64,000 bases of DNA from assembly GCA_028386065.3 (NCBI GenBank), contig JAKUCV010000342.1, forward strand, positions 199,074-263,073. Reading direction: 5' to 3'. A model generated the notes under the pieces. The model saw nothing but the letters and a program-made list of their open reading frames with translations. It was not told the origin of the DNA and made no database searches. Made by a program: the position numbers and the translations under genes. This DNA is from Turnera subulata. Lineage: Eukaryota > Streptophyta > Magnoliopsida > Malpighiales > Passifloraceae. Positions 21,201 through 35,400 of the stretch are shown one piece after another. Numbering within the stretch: position 1 is the stretch's first letter; each line of letters starts with the position of its first letter.

Positions 21201-22418
21201 CCTTTTTTCTGAAAATGAAAAGCAAGCCATCCTTTCCATTCCTCTCGGCAACACATCCACACCTGACCAACTTATCTGGCACTATACCAAATCGGGTATT
21301 TTTAATGTCAAATCTTGCTATACCCGGCTATGTCAACTACGCCAGCAACAAGAAGACAATCGTCATGCGCTTGATGACTTCAATTGGAAGCACTTATGGA
21401 AGCTCAAAGTTGGGCCCCGAGTCCATAACTTCCTTTGGAGATCCTTTACCTACAGTCTCCCCACTATGGCCGGACTTCATCGGCGAAATATCAGCTCAAG
21501 TGCAGATTGCCCATTATGTGGCTCCCAAGCTGAAACAGTTAAGCATGTCCTCTTTCTTTGTGACCATGCAAGAGCTTGTTGGATGGCTAGTCCAATCGGA
21601 TACAGACCCTTTCCCTCAAATATTCCTGACATTAAGTCTTGGTGGAAGGAAATGCAATCCTTCTGTGAGCAGCACCAAGATGGTCTTTTTGAACACATTG
21701 CCTACTTGCTTTGGGAGATTTGGAAGTCAAGAAATGCAACAGTCTTGGGCAGTGGACACATCAGCCCGATAAACACTGCAATGAAGGCGTACAGGTTGTC
21801 ACAGGAACTGTCTTTGCAGCGACAACCATAGCCAAATCCCTCTCCTATCTCCCCCTTGCAACACTGGTCTTTACCCCCTGCTGGATGGTATAAGATCAAC
21901 TCTGATGCATCTCTCATTGATGCAAAATCTCCCATTGGTTTAGGCATTGTAATCCGCAATGATTCTGGTATGCTCATTGACCTCCAACAGGGTATTTGTA
22001 GGGGTATGTCTGCTCTTGTTGGAGAAGCCTGGGGACTTTTATATGGGTTCAACTTGCACTCAGTTGGGTCTACAAAGGGTCATTCTGGAAACTGACACTG
22101 TGAACTTAATAGCTGCTTTGAAGCGTTGCAAGGATGCACAGGTTGACTGGGGTATTGCTTCTCTCGTGGAGCAAACTCATCTTTTGTTAGGAAGTTTTGT
22201 TAGTTACAACATTTCGGCAGTGAATAGACAGGCTAATAGAGCAGCTGATCTTTTAGCACGAAATGCTAGACATCACTTGAGCATGGGTGTTGGTTTCTAT
22301 CTAGTGCCGAGTGACTTTTCACATGTAATTAACACGGATTTGCAGTAATGAATGACGTTACTAGACGTTCAAAAAAAAAACACCAATGATTGTACTCTTC
22401 TCATCAAAAAAAAAAACC
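18246..22418 (+). pseudogene. LINE A: L1-type non-LTR retrotransposon, ORF2 remnant
   Basis: A decayed ORF2 runs in the order endonuclease, reverse transcriptase, zf-RVT, RNase H. Endonuclease motifs are METK, CVGDFN and SSDHRP (18360-18950). The reverse transcriptase has GPDGFSGAF, IPKL, LDVNKAFD, GLRQGDPLSPYLF and FADD (19610-20340). The zf-RVT region is at 21380-21620 and the RNase H has NSDAS, EAWG, ETD and RAAD (21895-22260). Breaks are TAG at 20088, a stop plus frameshift at 20886-20889, TAG at 21829 and a frameshift near 22050. ORF1 and the WNCRG start of the endonuclease are missing, so the copy is 5'-truncated. The 3' end has A-runs at 22371 and 22408. No clear target duplication was found. 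Confidence 0.9.
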
Positions 22419-23471
22419 AAAGAATTGTAATGTGTCAAACAAGACTAGTTTAAAAATACAAAAAAAAAAATAAAGACCAGTGAAAAACAATTATAGTGAA
22501 GCACGGTAATGGTGATTACTTGCTAGTCAATCCCTCGACAGTTTTTTTTTATACAAAAGACATGACACTTTATTGATCAAGTAAAATTTAGTTTCCAAAG
22601 CATGGTTCCAAAAATTAGTGTGAATTCGATGATATAAATATAATAAGTCGTTATATGCCATTTAATGATGCCATAAAAATTTCCCTGGATATATATAATC
22701 GTCCGCCACTGCATATCTGTATTTTACTCCCCCTAATCTGACAATTGCAGATAGAAAATGTTCAACGATTATATTGTAAGTAAGCCACACTCACTGGTTA
22801 AAATATATCGCTAACCTTTTTTTTACTGGAAGAACTATGGTATCACATTCACTGATTAACTTTTTTATTAAGACAATAGAAAATTATCCAATCTTTAAAA
22901 TTTAAACGAGAAAACGTTACTTTCCTCAAAAAAAAAAAACGAGAAAACGTTACAATTCATTTTATTTTTCTAATAAAAAAAGAATTAACAGGACAGTAAG
23001 AGAGAGGAAAAAAGGATCCAAGGCGCGGGAGAACCGTCCCCATGATACTAAAACACACAAAAAGATCACAAAAAAAGCCAAAGCGCAGGCAAAAGAATAT
23101 AAGAGTTGGTTCGGGGAGTAAAACAGAGAAAAACAATGGCATACAGCGACGTTACAATACCTTCCCTTCCCTCCCTCTCTCCCCCTCCCCTTCACCTCAC
23201 CCCTATAAACGAAAAATGAAACCAATCCCTCCAAGTAAACCCTAATTTCCCATTTCCTCTCCATCACCCACACTCCTCACCTGCCATTTCGCATACAAAA
23301 CACACATCCCAATCCCAAAATACGTTTCGATTTATCAAACACACACTCTCTAGCGACATAACAAATTCTTTCGCATTTGAAAAATTTTATTTTGTTTACT
23401 CATAACGTTCTTCAATTCTTATCATATTTTTGTCCTTCGCTCGGTTTATACCGTTTAGATTCATACGGAAA
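22419..23471 (+). promoter_or_regulatory. Upstream region and 5' UTR of the PI4K gene
   Basis: AT-rich sequence up to about 23150, then a pyrimidine-rich stretch (CCTTCCCTTCCCTCCC near 23161) and further C/T-rich leader before the ATG at 23472. CT-rich initiators are common in plant housekeeping promoters. I see no convincing TATA box. Confidence 0.4.
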
Positions 23472-26400
23472 ATGGAGGCATTGACGGAGCTGTGCGATCT
23501 GGTGGCGCAGAACCCGACGCAATTCGCGGACAAGCTCGAGTGGATGTGCAACCGCTGCCCGCAGCCGGACATTCTCCTCGGCGGATCGCCTAGGGTTTCC
23601 CGCTCGCAGCTCAATGCGGTGCTCGCCGTCTCCCGATTCCTCTCCAAATGCGCCGACCCCTCCGACCTCCGCCCCGCCTCCATCGTCCTCGCCTTCCTCC
23701 GTTCCATCCCTTCCTCGTTCCGCCAGTCCTTCTGGCCGCAGTCCCTCGGCGCCGACGCGATCGCCTCCTTCTTCGCCGATTTCCTCGGCTACGTGTCCAA
23801 GGCAGCCGAGGCGTCCCCTGATTTCTGCGCCGAGGTCGCGGGATTCGTCGGTGACGTGGTCATGGCCGCGATCGGGGACAATGTCAGCGAGCATTTGGCG
23901 ATCTCCAGGGCGTTCTTGCTCGCTCTAGCGCAGAACTTCCCGCCAATTGAGGAAGACGACGCTGAGAAGTTGGTGTCGTGCCTTCTAGAGCAATTCACGG
24001 CGTCCTTACCGCCTCACCCATCGCCTGGTGAGCGGACTGGTACGCATTCTGATACGTCGTCCTCTATTAGTTCTCCGATGAACAATGTAAACCACGGCCG
24101 ACAAAAGAGTGCTGAGATTTCGAGTCCGGTAAATGATGCGAGCCACATGTCAGGGTCTACTGCCACCAGTGCCGTGTCGTCCTCGACTCAAGTGGCGGTG
24201 AATGGGAGTGGAGTGACGTGGAAGAGTGGTTTTGAGTCTGGGTTGATCGGTTTTGGGTTGAGTGATGGAATAGGCGGGGGGTTGTTCAGGCAATTGGTGG
24301 CTTCATTCGAGGAGGAGAGTGTGGAGGGAATGGAGAAGCAGGAGATTGCGTTTAAGTTGATTGCCCATGTTTTGGATCGTGTGAAGATTGATGAGGAGCT
24401 TTTGAAGCAGGTGAGGTTAATCGCGAAGAGGCAGCTCCAATCTCTCTCTGCTTTTCTAAAGGTAATGTCAAATAATTCGAAACAGATTGTACTTTGTGTG
24501 GATAGTTTTCCGGTGCATGTAACCGAAAGAAAAGCATTTGAACCATTGCAGAGACTTTTTAGCTTGCTCTTCAAAAACAGAAGAAAAAAACTCGGCATGA
24601 TTTTCTTTTATTCGCTGGCTATGTAGTGATGAGGAATATGAAGCTATGATCGGCAGGATTTCTCATAAGAATTTTGATTTTGATAGTGCAAATCAAACTC
24701 ATTACATGAATTGATGTATTCAAGAAATTGATTGTAGTATCTTGGTATTTATCATACGTGTGGCTTATGTCAATTTTTTTTCTTATTCAGTCTTTGGCTA
24801 GTTATTTGGTCTGTATGGCCGTCAGGAGTTAGATATTTTAATGCACTAGAAACACTAAAATCAATAAAATTCGAATATTGTGGTTGATGAGGGAAAGTTG
24901 GTTATATGGCCAGATCAGGAAGCGGGATTGGAGTGAACAGGGGCAACCTTTAAAAGCAAGAGTAAATGCAAAACTATCACTTTATCAAGCTGCAGCTGTG
25001 ATGCAGATTAAGAGTCTTAAATCTATAGAGGATGATGCAAAAACAGCAAAGAAGTTGGCCCTTGAGACTTCGTCATTGTTGATAGATACTGCAGAGGCGT
25101 GTTTAGTCTCTGTTTGGAGGAAGTTGAGAGTGTGTGAAGAGCTTTTCAGTTCCCTTCTTTCTGGGGTTGCCCACATTGCTGACAAGAGAAGGGGTCAGCC
25201 TATGCGTGTTTTACTCATTCGTCTTAAACCTCTTGTGCTGGCTGCATGCGCACAGGTAAGTGTCATGGGTGGGAATTGTAATTGCATTTCAGTTCAGTGC
25301 AGAACATGGTGTTTACTGTTGTTCTTCTGATTGTAACAGGCCGATACTTGGGGTGGAAGCCAGGGTCCCATGTTTGAGAGTGTTGTGAGGACATGTTGTC
25401 AGATAATTGAATCTGGCTGGACCAAGGATCGAGCCCCTGTGGACACATTTATCCTAGGATTAGCCACAAGTATACGTGAACGAAATGATTTTGATGAACA
25501 GGTTTGTTTTTATTATAATGCAGCTCTCGCATCTATACTTTATGTCCGGCTCACAAATTTAATTTCCGTTATTTGAGTGAGTTTTTTTCTTTAATTTCTA
25601 GGTTGACAAGGAGAAGCAGGGAGTTCCTGCTGTGCAGCTCAATATTATACGTTTGCTGGCTGATTTGAATGTTGCTGTGAACAAATCTGAACTTGTAGAT
25701 ATGATTTTGCCACTTTTCATCGAAAGTTTAGAAGAGGGCGATGCTTCAACTGCTGGTTTATTGCGACTTCGAGTATGAAATCTCTGTCTTCAGAGCATGC
25801 ATTTGCTGAATGAAGATTTCTTGTCCTTGTATTTGTTTCTTTATGATAATTGTTGTTTCAAAAGTTCATAGTGCCGATTGCTCCATAATTTGGGCATTAT
25901 TCTTTTTTCTTTATTGCAGCTTCTTGATGCTGTATCTCGTATGGCAAGCTTAGGTTTTGAGAAGTCTTATCGTGAGACTGTTGTTCTGATGACAAGAAGT
26001 TATTTGAGTCAACTGTCAAGTTTAGGGTCTGCAGAAAGTAATACATTGGCTCCAGAAGCCACTACAGAACGTGTTGAGGTATGTATTTCTCTTGCAAGTA
26101 TGATCTGGTCTAATTACTGTATCACTGATCCAATCAAATGGTTGCTCACTGGTTCAAATTCACTCTAGACTCTTCCTGCAGGATTTCTTCTGATTGCCAG
26201 TGGTCTTAAAAATTCAAAATTGCGAGCAGATTATCGCCATCGCTTGCTATCTTTATGCTCAGATGTTGGTTTGGCTGCTGAATCCAAAAGTGGGAGGTAG
26301 ACATCTGTTCCATCATCTAGCATCTCTAATTCTTATCTTCTTAATACCACTATTTTGTGTCCTTTGCTGCATTTACCAAGACTCCCATTGTTTCAGGAGC

Positions 26401-29400
26401 GGAGCAGATTTTTTGGGTCCTCTACTTCCTGCTGTTGCTGAAATATGTTCTGATTTTGATCCAACATTAGATGTAGAGCCATCACTTTTGAAATTGTTCC
26501 GCAACTTGTGGTTCTATGTTGCTCTTTTTGGCTTGGCACCTCCTATACAGAAAGGCCAACTACCAGCAAAGTCAGTCTCTACCTCACTAACCAGTGCGGG
26601 AAGTACAATTGCTCTTCAAGCAGTGGGTGGACCATACATGTTCAATGAGCTGTGGGCTTCTGCTGTTGAGCGCATTTCTCAAGGCACTCCTCCCCTTGTA
26701 AGTTAGTGGTGAATTTCTTGCATTCTGTTCTATTGGTTTATCCTTAAATTTTTGGTTTCTTTTATATTTCTTAAATATTTCCTGAATTCCATAGTCAATA
26801 GTTTGTTACTAATGCTGTATATGACAGCTAGGCAAATGGCTTGCCATATGCAATACTGATGCTATGATTCAAATCTCGTCTCAGAGATTTAAGTAGTTAG
26901 AAAATGCTTTCTTTCTTATGCTGTTTAGTTGATATCGTCAATTAGATTGTGCTTAGATTTTCTAAAACTTGATAGAGTCACTACAGATGGTTACCAGGTG
27001 AAACTGTGAAAGTTCTTGGACCGATTAACTAATTCTGTCTATTTTTTACTGGATTCTTTCAAACACAAAATAAAAGCAGTAAGAGGCTATGGATTCGGAG
27101 TTGGACATGCTTTTTGTGGAGAAATATGGTATTTATGAGGAGGTCGAAAGGCTGGCCTTGTAAACAAGCCTCAGGGCTGGAGCTGAAAGAGAGAAGCTAG
27201 ACTAGCAACCAAAAAGGAAATGGCAGCCCCAAAACCAACCAAACCTGTCGAAAGAAATTGCTTCCACTATGCATTCTTTTGTTGAACCTTTTCAAGAATA
27301 CCTAGATTTGGCATCTTTGAGTCAAGGGTTTTGAGCATGACAATTTTATGGGGTTTTCAGTTCTGATAGTCTTTAGAAAATAAATGTGATGTCATCCATT
27401 ATGATTATCAACATGAGATCTTTGTTTCCCACTCTAACTCCTTGCTTCTAGTCTTGGTGAATGATACTGGGGTTTGTACTTAAGTGGCTATGAGGCATCC
27501 CAAATAAGCTTTTTTTATCAGGTTTGCTATTGGCAGAAACAGAGGCCAAATGACGAACAGGGTCTCTCTTCCTAAGGATCCAACATGCAGGTTTTTTTGG
27601 CTCCTCAATCCTGCCATATAAGTTTAAGAAATTGGGTTCCAAATGGTGAATCTCATGTTGGAACTAAGACACCTTTAGATTAATTTGGAATCTGTTAAGA
27701 CTTTGGAGATGTAGGCAGCAGATCGTCATTTGGTCGCATTCTAAATTCTTAGAACTTGGGATCAGGTTTGCTGCTACCAGGAAGAACTTTTGAGGAAGTA
27801 AACAGCCTTTTTATTATAATGGAAAACGTCTGTTTTTGGAGATATAGTGTACTTCAAAATATTGTGCCAGTATCACTCCAGTATTATTTCATAGCAGGAT
27901 TTGTTTACATTAATATTTTTGTATGACAATGAGGTGCTCAAGGTTGTTAGCTCGGTGAAATGGCTCGAAGATGAATTAGAACTCAACGCTCTTCACAATC
28001 CTGGCAGTCGTCAAGGTAGTGGTAATGAGAAAGCAGCTGCAACCCAAAGAGCTGCTCTTTCAGCTGCTTTAGGAGGTCGGGTTGATGTTGCAGCCATGAG
28101 CATGATATCAGGTTAAACAACTAAAACTTGGCGGTGATGATTAAATGTTCATTTTGTCTGTTCATAACTGTTTCCAAGTTGACGTTTTTGCTTTGAGCAG
28201 CTGTATAACAGTATTGTTTCAATTTTGTGTATTGAGATTATCCTTGTTAATGCTCTTGAAATTAGAATTTATTTCTCTGGTATATTGATCTGAAGCATCG
28301 ACTCTTGTGTTATCATATTTGCTTTGAACAGGTGTTAAGGCGACCTATCTTCTTGCTGTAGCTTTTTTGGAGATAATACGATTTAGTAGCAACGGTGGCA
28401 TCCTTAATGGCGGTGGTGATTTGACTGCTTTGAAAAGTGCCTTCAGCTGTGTATTTGAGTACTTGAAAACTCCAAATCTTATTCCAGCTGTCTTCCAATG
28501 TTTGTCTGCAATCGTCCACCGGGCTTTTGAGGCAGCAGTACAGTGGCTGGTATATTTTGGTCTTATATGATGCCTTCCATATATATATATATATGTATAC
28601 ATGTAAATATATATTTATTGTTACCCTTCTGGTTGTGGCCCCTGACCTGGTTTACTTTCAGAAATTTTAGTTTCCTCATGTTTTTCCCTTCCATGAACTT
28701 TCAAGGAACAATGCATTAAAATATTTATCTGTGTGCTTGAATAGAAGGCTTTGCCTACTCAAGCCATTACTTGGCGTACTGTTAAAGTGCCTGTTGGTTG
28801 TCTAATGTGTTATGGGTGAAGCCTTGCATATGAAGCTGTAACTCTATGTTTATTATGCCATCTTGTATCTCTGTATATAGTCATGACACTCTCTGATTGC
28901 TAAGTGTGCTTGTCCCAGAAATACCTTTATATGGTGAGTAAGGACCATTGCTTGTGTCAGTGCTAGTTGCACTGAGAATTGCCACTTAAAGAAAAGGGGG
29001 ATGATTATCTCCATGTTCTGCATTCTGAACTATACTACTGGAGAGGCTTAACCAATAATACTTATTTCCTCATTGTGTATTATTTTCGTTGCTAATAATA
29101 TGATAGACAATTTTGGTGGAAATGTAATTGGAGCTTATAGCATCTTGAAAAATGATCTGTTGTATAACTGATACTTGGTTGTTCTCTTGTTGCTGTGTTA
29201 ATATGATCAATACTTTGCTCCTGGTTCAGGATGATAGAATTACTGACACTGGAAATGCAGCGGATGTTAGAGAATCAACTCTTAATTCCCATGTCTGTTT
29301 CCTTATCAAAGGCATGTCCCAGAGGGAGGAACACGTCCGTGATATTTCCGTGAACTTGTTGACTCAGCTTCGAGATAAATTTCCACAGGTAAAGTTGTCT

Positions 29401-32400
29401 GATACCCCAGGTGACTTCATTTTTTTGTCTGTCTTTTTTCCCATTTTCTGTTATTTATAATTTGCCAAGTTAGGTTAGAAACAAATGGAACTATATCTAT
29501 GCAGGTGCTATGGAGTTCATCGTGTTTAGATTCCATGCTGTTCTCAGTTCATAATGAATCAACTTCTGTGGTTAATGACCCTACTTGGGTAGCAGCTGTC
29601 CGTTCGTTGTATCAAAAAGTTGTCAGGGAATGGATCAGCATATCACTCTCTTATGCCCCTTGCACCAGCCAGGGTCTGCTTCAGGTTGTATTCATGCTCC
29701 AGTAATGTTTCTGAGATTAAGTTGACTTGAAATCCTGCAATTGCAGTCCTGCTTGGATAGGAACGAATATTTTCTTCAATGCATAGTGAATTGGACAAGT
29801 TCTCTTGGATAATATTCATGGCATGCATTTCCTTTTAAGCAACAATATACAGTCAAAGGAGATACAGTTGATAATGGATTTTCTTTTCAGTGTCTAAGGA
29901 ATTGTTTACTCTCAGATTATAAAGTAGTGATTGTGACTTGTATTTTGCTATTATTGTTTGTTTTATATTGGTTCTAATGGTTGACCCCTGAAAAACTTAT
30001 ATATAAGATTTATACTTTTTTCCTCTTGCCAGTTATGTAATATGCTTTATCACTTGGCTCACGAGTTTGGTCCTTTCTATTCTTGGTGGCGTGTGTTGAC
30101 CAAGTTGTTTGATAGATCCAGACTCATAAACAGATATTACTATGTTTGAAGAATTTTTTATAGCTTTTGCTGTTTATTTTAAACTCTTATATAGAAGCTT
30201 TAGCACTCTATTGAGTTGTTTATTGTTGTAATGGATGATGTCCTTATTTTATATGAATAGTCCATTACAAACCTTTACTTTCTTTTGTCCCATACTAATC
30301 ATTGTTTTTCTGTGTGTGCGTCATATGCTTCAGGACAAACTTTGTAAAGCAAACACTTGGCAGAGAGCACAACATACAACTGATGTTGTTTCTCTTTTAA
30401 GTGAGATACGGATTGGAACTGGTAAAAATGATTGGTCAGGCATACGAACGGCGAATATTCCTGCAGTCATTACTGCAGCAGCAGCTGCATCTGGAGCAGA
30501 CTTGAAATTAACAGAAGCCTTTAATTTGGAGGTGCTCAGTACTGGTATAGTTAGTGCAACAGTAAAGTGCAACCATGCTGGAGAAATTGCTGGCATGAGG
30601 AGGTTGTATAACAGCATTGGTGGCTTTCAGCCTGGTGGCAATGCACCAACAGGAATTGGTGGTGGTCTTCAAAGATTGATCTCTGGAGCATTTTCTCAGC
30701 CAACGCCAGCTGAGGACGACTCTTTTAACGCAATGCTACTAAGTAGGTTTGTGCAGAATCTTCAACAATTTGTTGGCGTTGCAGAAAAAGGTGGTGAGGT
30801 GGACAAGTCTTTGTTCCGTGAGACTTGTTCCCAAGCAACTGCACTACTGCTCTCGAATCTGGTGAAAATATGCCCCTGTTCTCTATTTTCTTGCTAGTAC
30901 AAGATTTTGGGTGCTTACTTGTTCTGTTGTTGTGTTTGTTTAATGCCAGGCCTCTAATTCGAAAGCAAACATAGAGGGCTTTGCGCAACTTCTACGTCTT
31001 CTTTGTTGGTGTCCAGCATATATTTCTACACAAGATGCAATGGAAACTGGTGTTTTCATTTGGACTTGGCTGGTTTCTGCAGCACCCCAATTGGGTTCCC
31101 TAGTTCTTGCTGAACTTGTAGATGCATGGTTATGGACAATTGATACAAAGCGTGGACTCTTTGCCTCTGACGTTAAGTATTCTGGACCTGCTGCGAAGTT
31201 ACGGCCTCATCTTGTTGCTGGGGAACCAGAGCCACAACCAGAAGTTGACCCTGTTGAACAAATTATGGCACATAGAATATGGCTGGGATTTTTCATTGAT
31301 CGGTTTGAGGTCAGAAATTCTCTCTTGAAATGGGCTTTGTCATAGTCTATTTTTTGCCCCGTGTTTTTAGCTTTCTGTAGCTTGCCTTTGATGTAGGAAA
31401 TGCATCTTCTGCCCGCATTTTACACTCACATGCTTATGTTTGTCATGATTGCTACTGGGAAGGTTTCGTGACTTATGTCTTTTCTACATAGATAATGCCC
31501 ATTAATAAAATTTGACTAGTTTATTGTGTGGTTGTCTATATTCTTGACATGATCTTTCCCTCATTGTAGTAGTGCTTTCATCAAGTCTGCCAGGTTTTTT
31601 CATCCTTTTCTTTTTTCAATTGATTGTCTTCAGTGATGCCATGTCCGCTCAATTTAATGTGGTCAGTCTTGAACATGTTGTGGCCCGAAAGATGAGTTGT
31701 GTTTTCTTTTCTTAGGTTTGAGATTTCTTCATGCTATTGCAATGTTAGTTTCAATTTTCTGTTCGAACCAACTTCATTTGGTTATCTCATTTGTTGCTCC
31801 TAGTACATAAATCCATGGGGCGTCCATACTGGATGGTCAATCTGTCTTAATCAATTGTCTCTACTGGGATTAATTCATATCGGTTCACATAATTTATTTT
31901 TTTGACTAAGATTGAAGGCTTTTTCCTCATTGTTGGCAGTGGAAGGTCTATTCTCTGATTAATTTTTACTTATGCCATACATTAATGAACTTCTTGAAAC
32001 TGACTATTGAGGTAGAATATTTGTGAAGCTATGCACTGCATTTATGATACAAGCGTTGTAATTTTGTATTGTGAACCTATGAAACAAATATTCTCCAGTT
32101 ACATGAAGTTCTCTTTTACTTTTTGTGCTTGGCCAAAGTGGCTGTAACTGTTTCTAGTAAACTGGCAGCAAGAAGGATCACCTACATGATGAGAGAAAAA
32201 ATTATACAGGCATTCTCTTTTGTTAGTTTTGCTTCTATGCCTATATGCCAGAAGAATCAGAGTATAATGTTGTCATTTCTAGCCTTGCAAGCTGGTAGTT
32301 TTCCTTTTGTCCCAATTGAGAAAAAGCTCTTAGAGGATCTCAAAATATCCTGTTTGTAATGTTGAAGTTTTTATTGGAACATGGAGAATCTTTTGAACTG

Positions 32401-35400
32401 GATGACCATTGTGACTGATGGCTACCTTCTTATATGTTCTGGCTTCATTTTCAGTTTAGTGAGAGGTGCATTGTGATCATATGTATGTCAAATGTTTGAT
32501 CCTGATTTAAGACTGCCTTGTGCAAGATTTTATTCTTGAGTGAGATGTATTTTTAAGGTGCTGTAAGATTAGAAATCTAAATTAGGAAGTCCAGAATGGG
32601 CCACTTTTTCAAGATTTTAAGCTACAGTGCCTGACTTGTTGGGGAACCTTTATTAAAGCTTTGGTGGAGACCAACATTTTGCTGCCCTGAGATTTAATAT
32701 GCACCAATTAATGTGCCTCCGTTGTGCTTAATATTTTCTGTTCACATTGTGGTTGCATGTACATTTGTTTTAGATTGCAATGCGTTTGTACTTACACAAA
32801 CACCTAGGAATTGTTGTACTTGCATCCTTGTGTCTGTGATTGATGCTGGAATACATGTCAGTTTCTGACTCTGCTTGGTAAGTTGTGGCTTTTATCGCAC
32901 AGGTAGTTCGGCATAATAGTGTTGAGCAACTCTTGCTCCTTGGCCGGCTTTTACAAGGAACCACAAAATCACCGTGGAACTTTTCTCGCCATCCTGCAGC
33001 GACCGGTACCTTTTTTACTGTCATGCTCCTTGGCTTGAAGTTTTGCGCGTGTCACTACCAGGGAAATCTACGGAATTTCAAAGCGGGACTTCAACTTCTG
33101 CAAGACCGGATTTATAGGTGAGATATGGTTGTATAAAATCTCCTTTTTGGTTCTTTTGCTGCTTTTTATGTCATTCACTAACAAACTTGAGCGTGTGACT
33201 GCTTTGCTTGTTCTTTGGTACATTGTTGCTCTTTAGTTTTCCTTGGTTTGCAAATGTTAATGGATCAGTCTAGTTTGTTTTACAAAGCCACAGTTCCTTT
33301 ATACTAGTGGATGGCAAAGATCACTCTCTGGAAAACTGAATATCTTTCTTGTGTTTATACTCAATCTTGAAAGTTGGAATATTTTGGCCTTAAATATTTT
33401 GAGAAAATGCATAGCATTAATGAAGTTTATAAAATTGTATTACATTTGAGAAGTGAGAGTTGTCTCTATGCATGTTTCAGGGCCTCTTTAGGCTGGTTTG
33501 CTTCTGAGCCTGAATGGCATGATGTCAACTATCTGAATTTCGCGCAGAGCGAGGCTCAATCTGTCTCTGTCTTCTTGCACTATCTGTCTAATGACCGTTT
33601 TGATGCTTCACAATCTGATTCAAAAGGAGGTCCCCCTGAGAATGGGAGTTCTTTGGTAAGATAACTACATATCTACACCGTCTTGTAACCTTGTTTACCT
33701 TACACACTTTTCATAATCTGTCGTACAGCTGTGGCCCTGCTGATCACAGGGTCATGATTGTATTTCAGATTTTCTCTTTGTCCTTTCTTAAACAATTTAA
33801 TCCTCAGAAGTCTTGCAAAGGTCATGAAGTATTTGATTAAGAGAGACTACAAGTGTGACACTTTTCGTGGAACATCCTAAAGAGGGAGTGCGGAAAGAAC
33901 AAATTTTTCTTTGTATTACTTATCAGTTTGCAATTATGTAGTAATTGCAGATTACTCATATCAACTGACAAAAGTAAGCAACTGCAGAGTGATCAATGTC
34001 ATCCTGTATGGGGCCAGATGGACAACTATGTTGTGGGAAAAGAAAAACGGAAGCAGCTGCTTTTGATGCTATGCCAGCATGAGACTGACAGGCTTGAAGT
34101 TTGGGCACAACCCACTAACTCGAAGTAAACTTTGCCCTAGATACATTCATTTACTTCCGTTTGAATATTTGTTCTAAAGTTGATTTGATGAGTGTATTTG
34201 CTATTGCTAGATTGTACACTTTTCTTTTGAAGACCTGCAATCACTGATTGACGTTTCATATGTTATAGGGATATTCCCCTCCGACCTAAAATCAGCTCAG
34301 AGAAATGGATTGAATATGCTAGGACTGCCTTTTCAGTGGATCCTCGTATTGCCTTATCCTTAGCTGCTAGGTTTCCAACAAACTCATCTTTGAAGGCTGA
34401 AGTAACTCATCTTGTTCAGGTATCTTTACCCCTCTTTTCCTGGTTGGAGTATATAATCAGATAAAAATAGATAATACCAGGGTTGCACTTACTTGTTATG
34501 TGGTCATAAGGTAGCTTGATTTAGGAATTGTTAATGTCCCTTGACTATGCCTTCTTTTCTTCTAGTTATTCAACTTAAAGCATGCCACTTATCTTTTTTC
34601 ATCCTGTTCTTATTTCCCTTGCAGTCACATATTTTGGACATTCGGTGCATTCCTGAAGCATTGCCATATTTTGTCACCCCCAAGGCTGTTGATGAAGATT
34701 CAGTGCTTTTGCAACAATTGCCGCACTGGGCTGCTTGCTCAATTACACAAGCTCTTGAGTTCCTCACCCCAGCTTATAAGGGCCATCCACGTGTCATGGC
34801 ATATGTTCTAAGGGTTTTGGAGTCCTATCCTCCTGAGCGAGTGACTTTCTTTATGCCTCAGCTGGTGCAGTCTTTGAGATATGATGAAGGGGTAGGTTAT
34901 CTGTTGAATCTGTTGTTTAAAAAGTTTATGCTTAAGTTTCAGTGCCATCTTAACTGGGTGGTGAGATCCGAATAGTTTTTGAGCAACTCAGACCTGACCT
35001 TGCTTTATGCATCGTCAACTGAAAATACTGCCCACCTCGCATGAATGTGTTAATTGTGATAGTGAACCAAAGTTTTTGGTCAAAGTGATATATTATTTTC
35101 TGTGACATGTGTTTCTTTCTTTCTGCAAATTTTCTTTTTTTTTGACAATAAGGTAAGCATGAGATGCTCATTCTCATATGAATTTATATTGATACTGGGT
35201 TAATTTTGGAAGATCAGTTGATACTTTTGGGGTTAGGTTTGTCTTATTACACTGCAGCTTCATACCACTATGGAAGTACAAGTGTCCTCTGATTTTCTGA
35301 ATTTAAGCTGCAATGATTTTGCAGATGTTGGTAGAAGGATACTTGCTCAGAGCAGCCCAGAGAAGTGACATTTTTGCCCATATTTTGATATGGCATCTCC

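Noticed and set aside
24878..24913. Start of a separate gene at 24878
   Set aside because: The frame is simply exon 2 of PI4K read upstream into intron 1. The AG acceptor at 24912-24913 and matching phase join it to exon 1.
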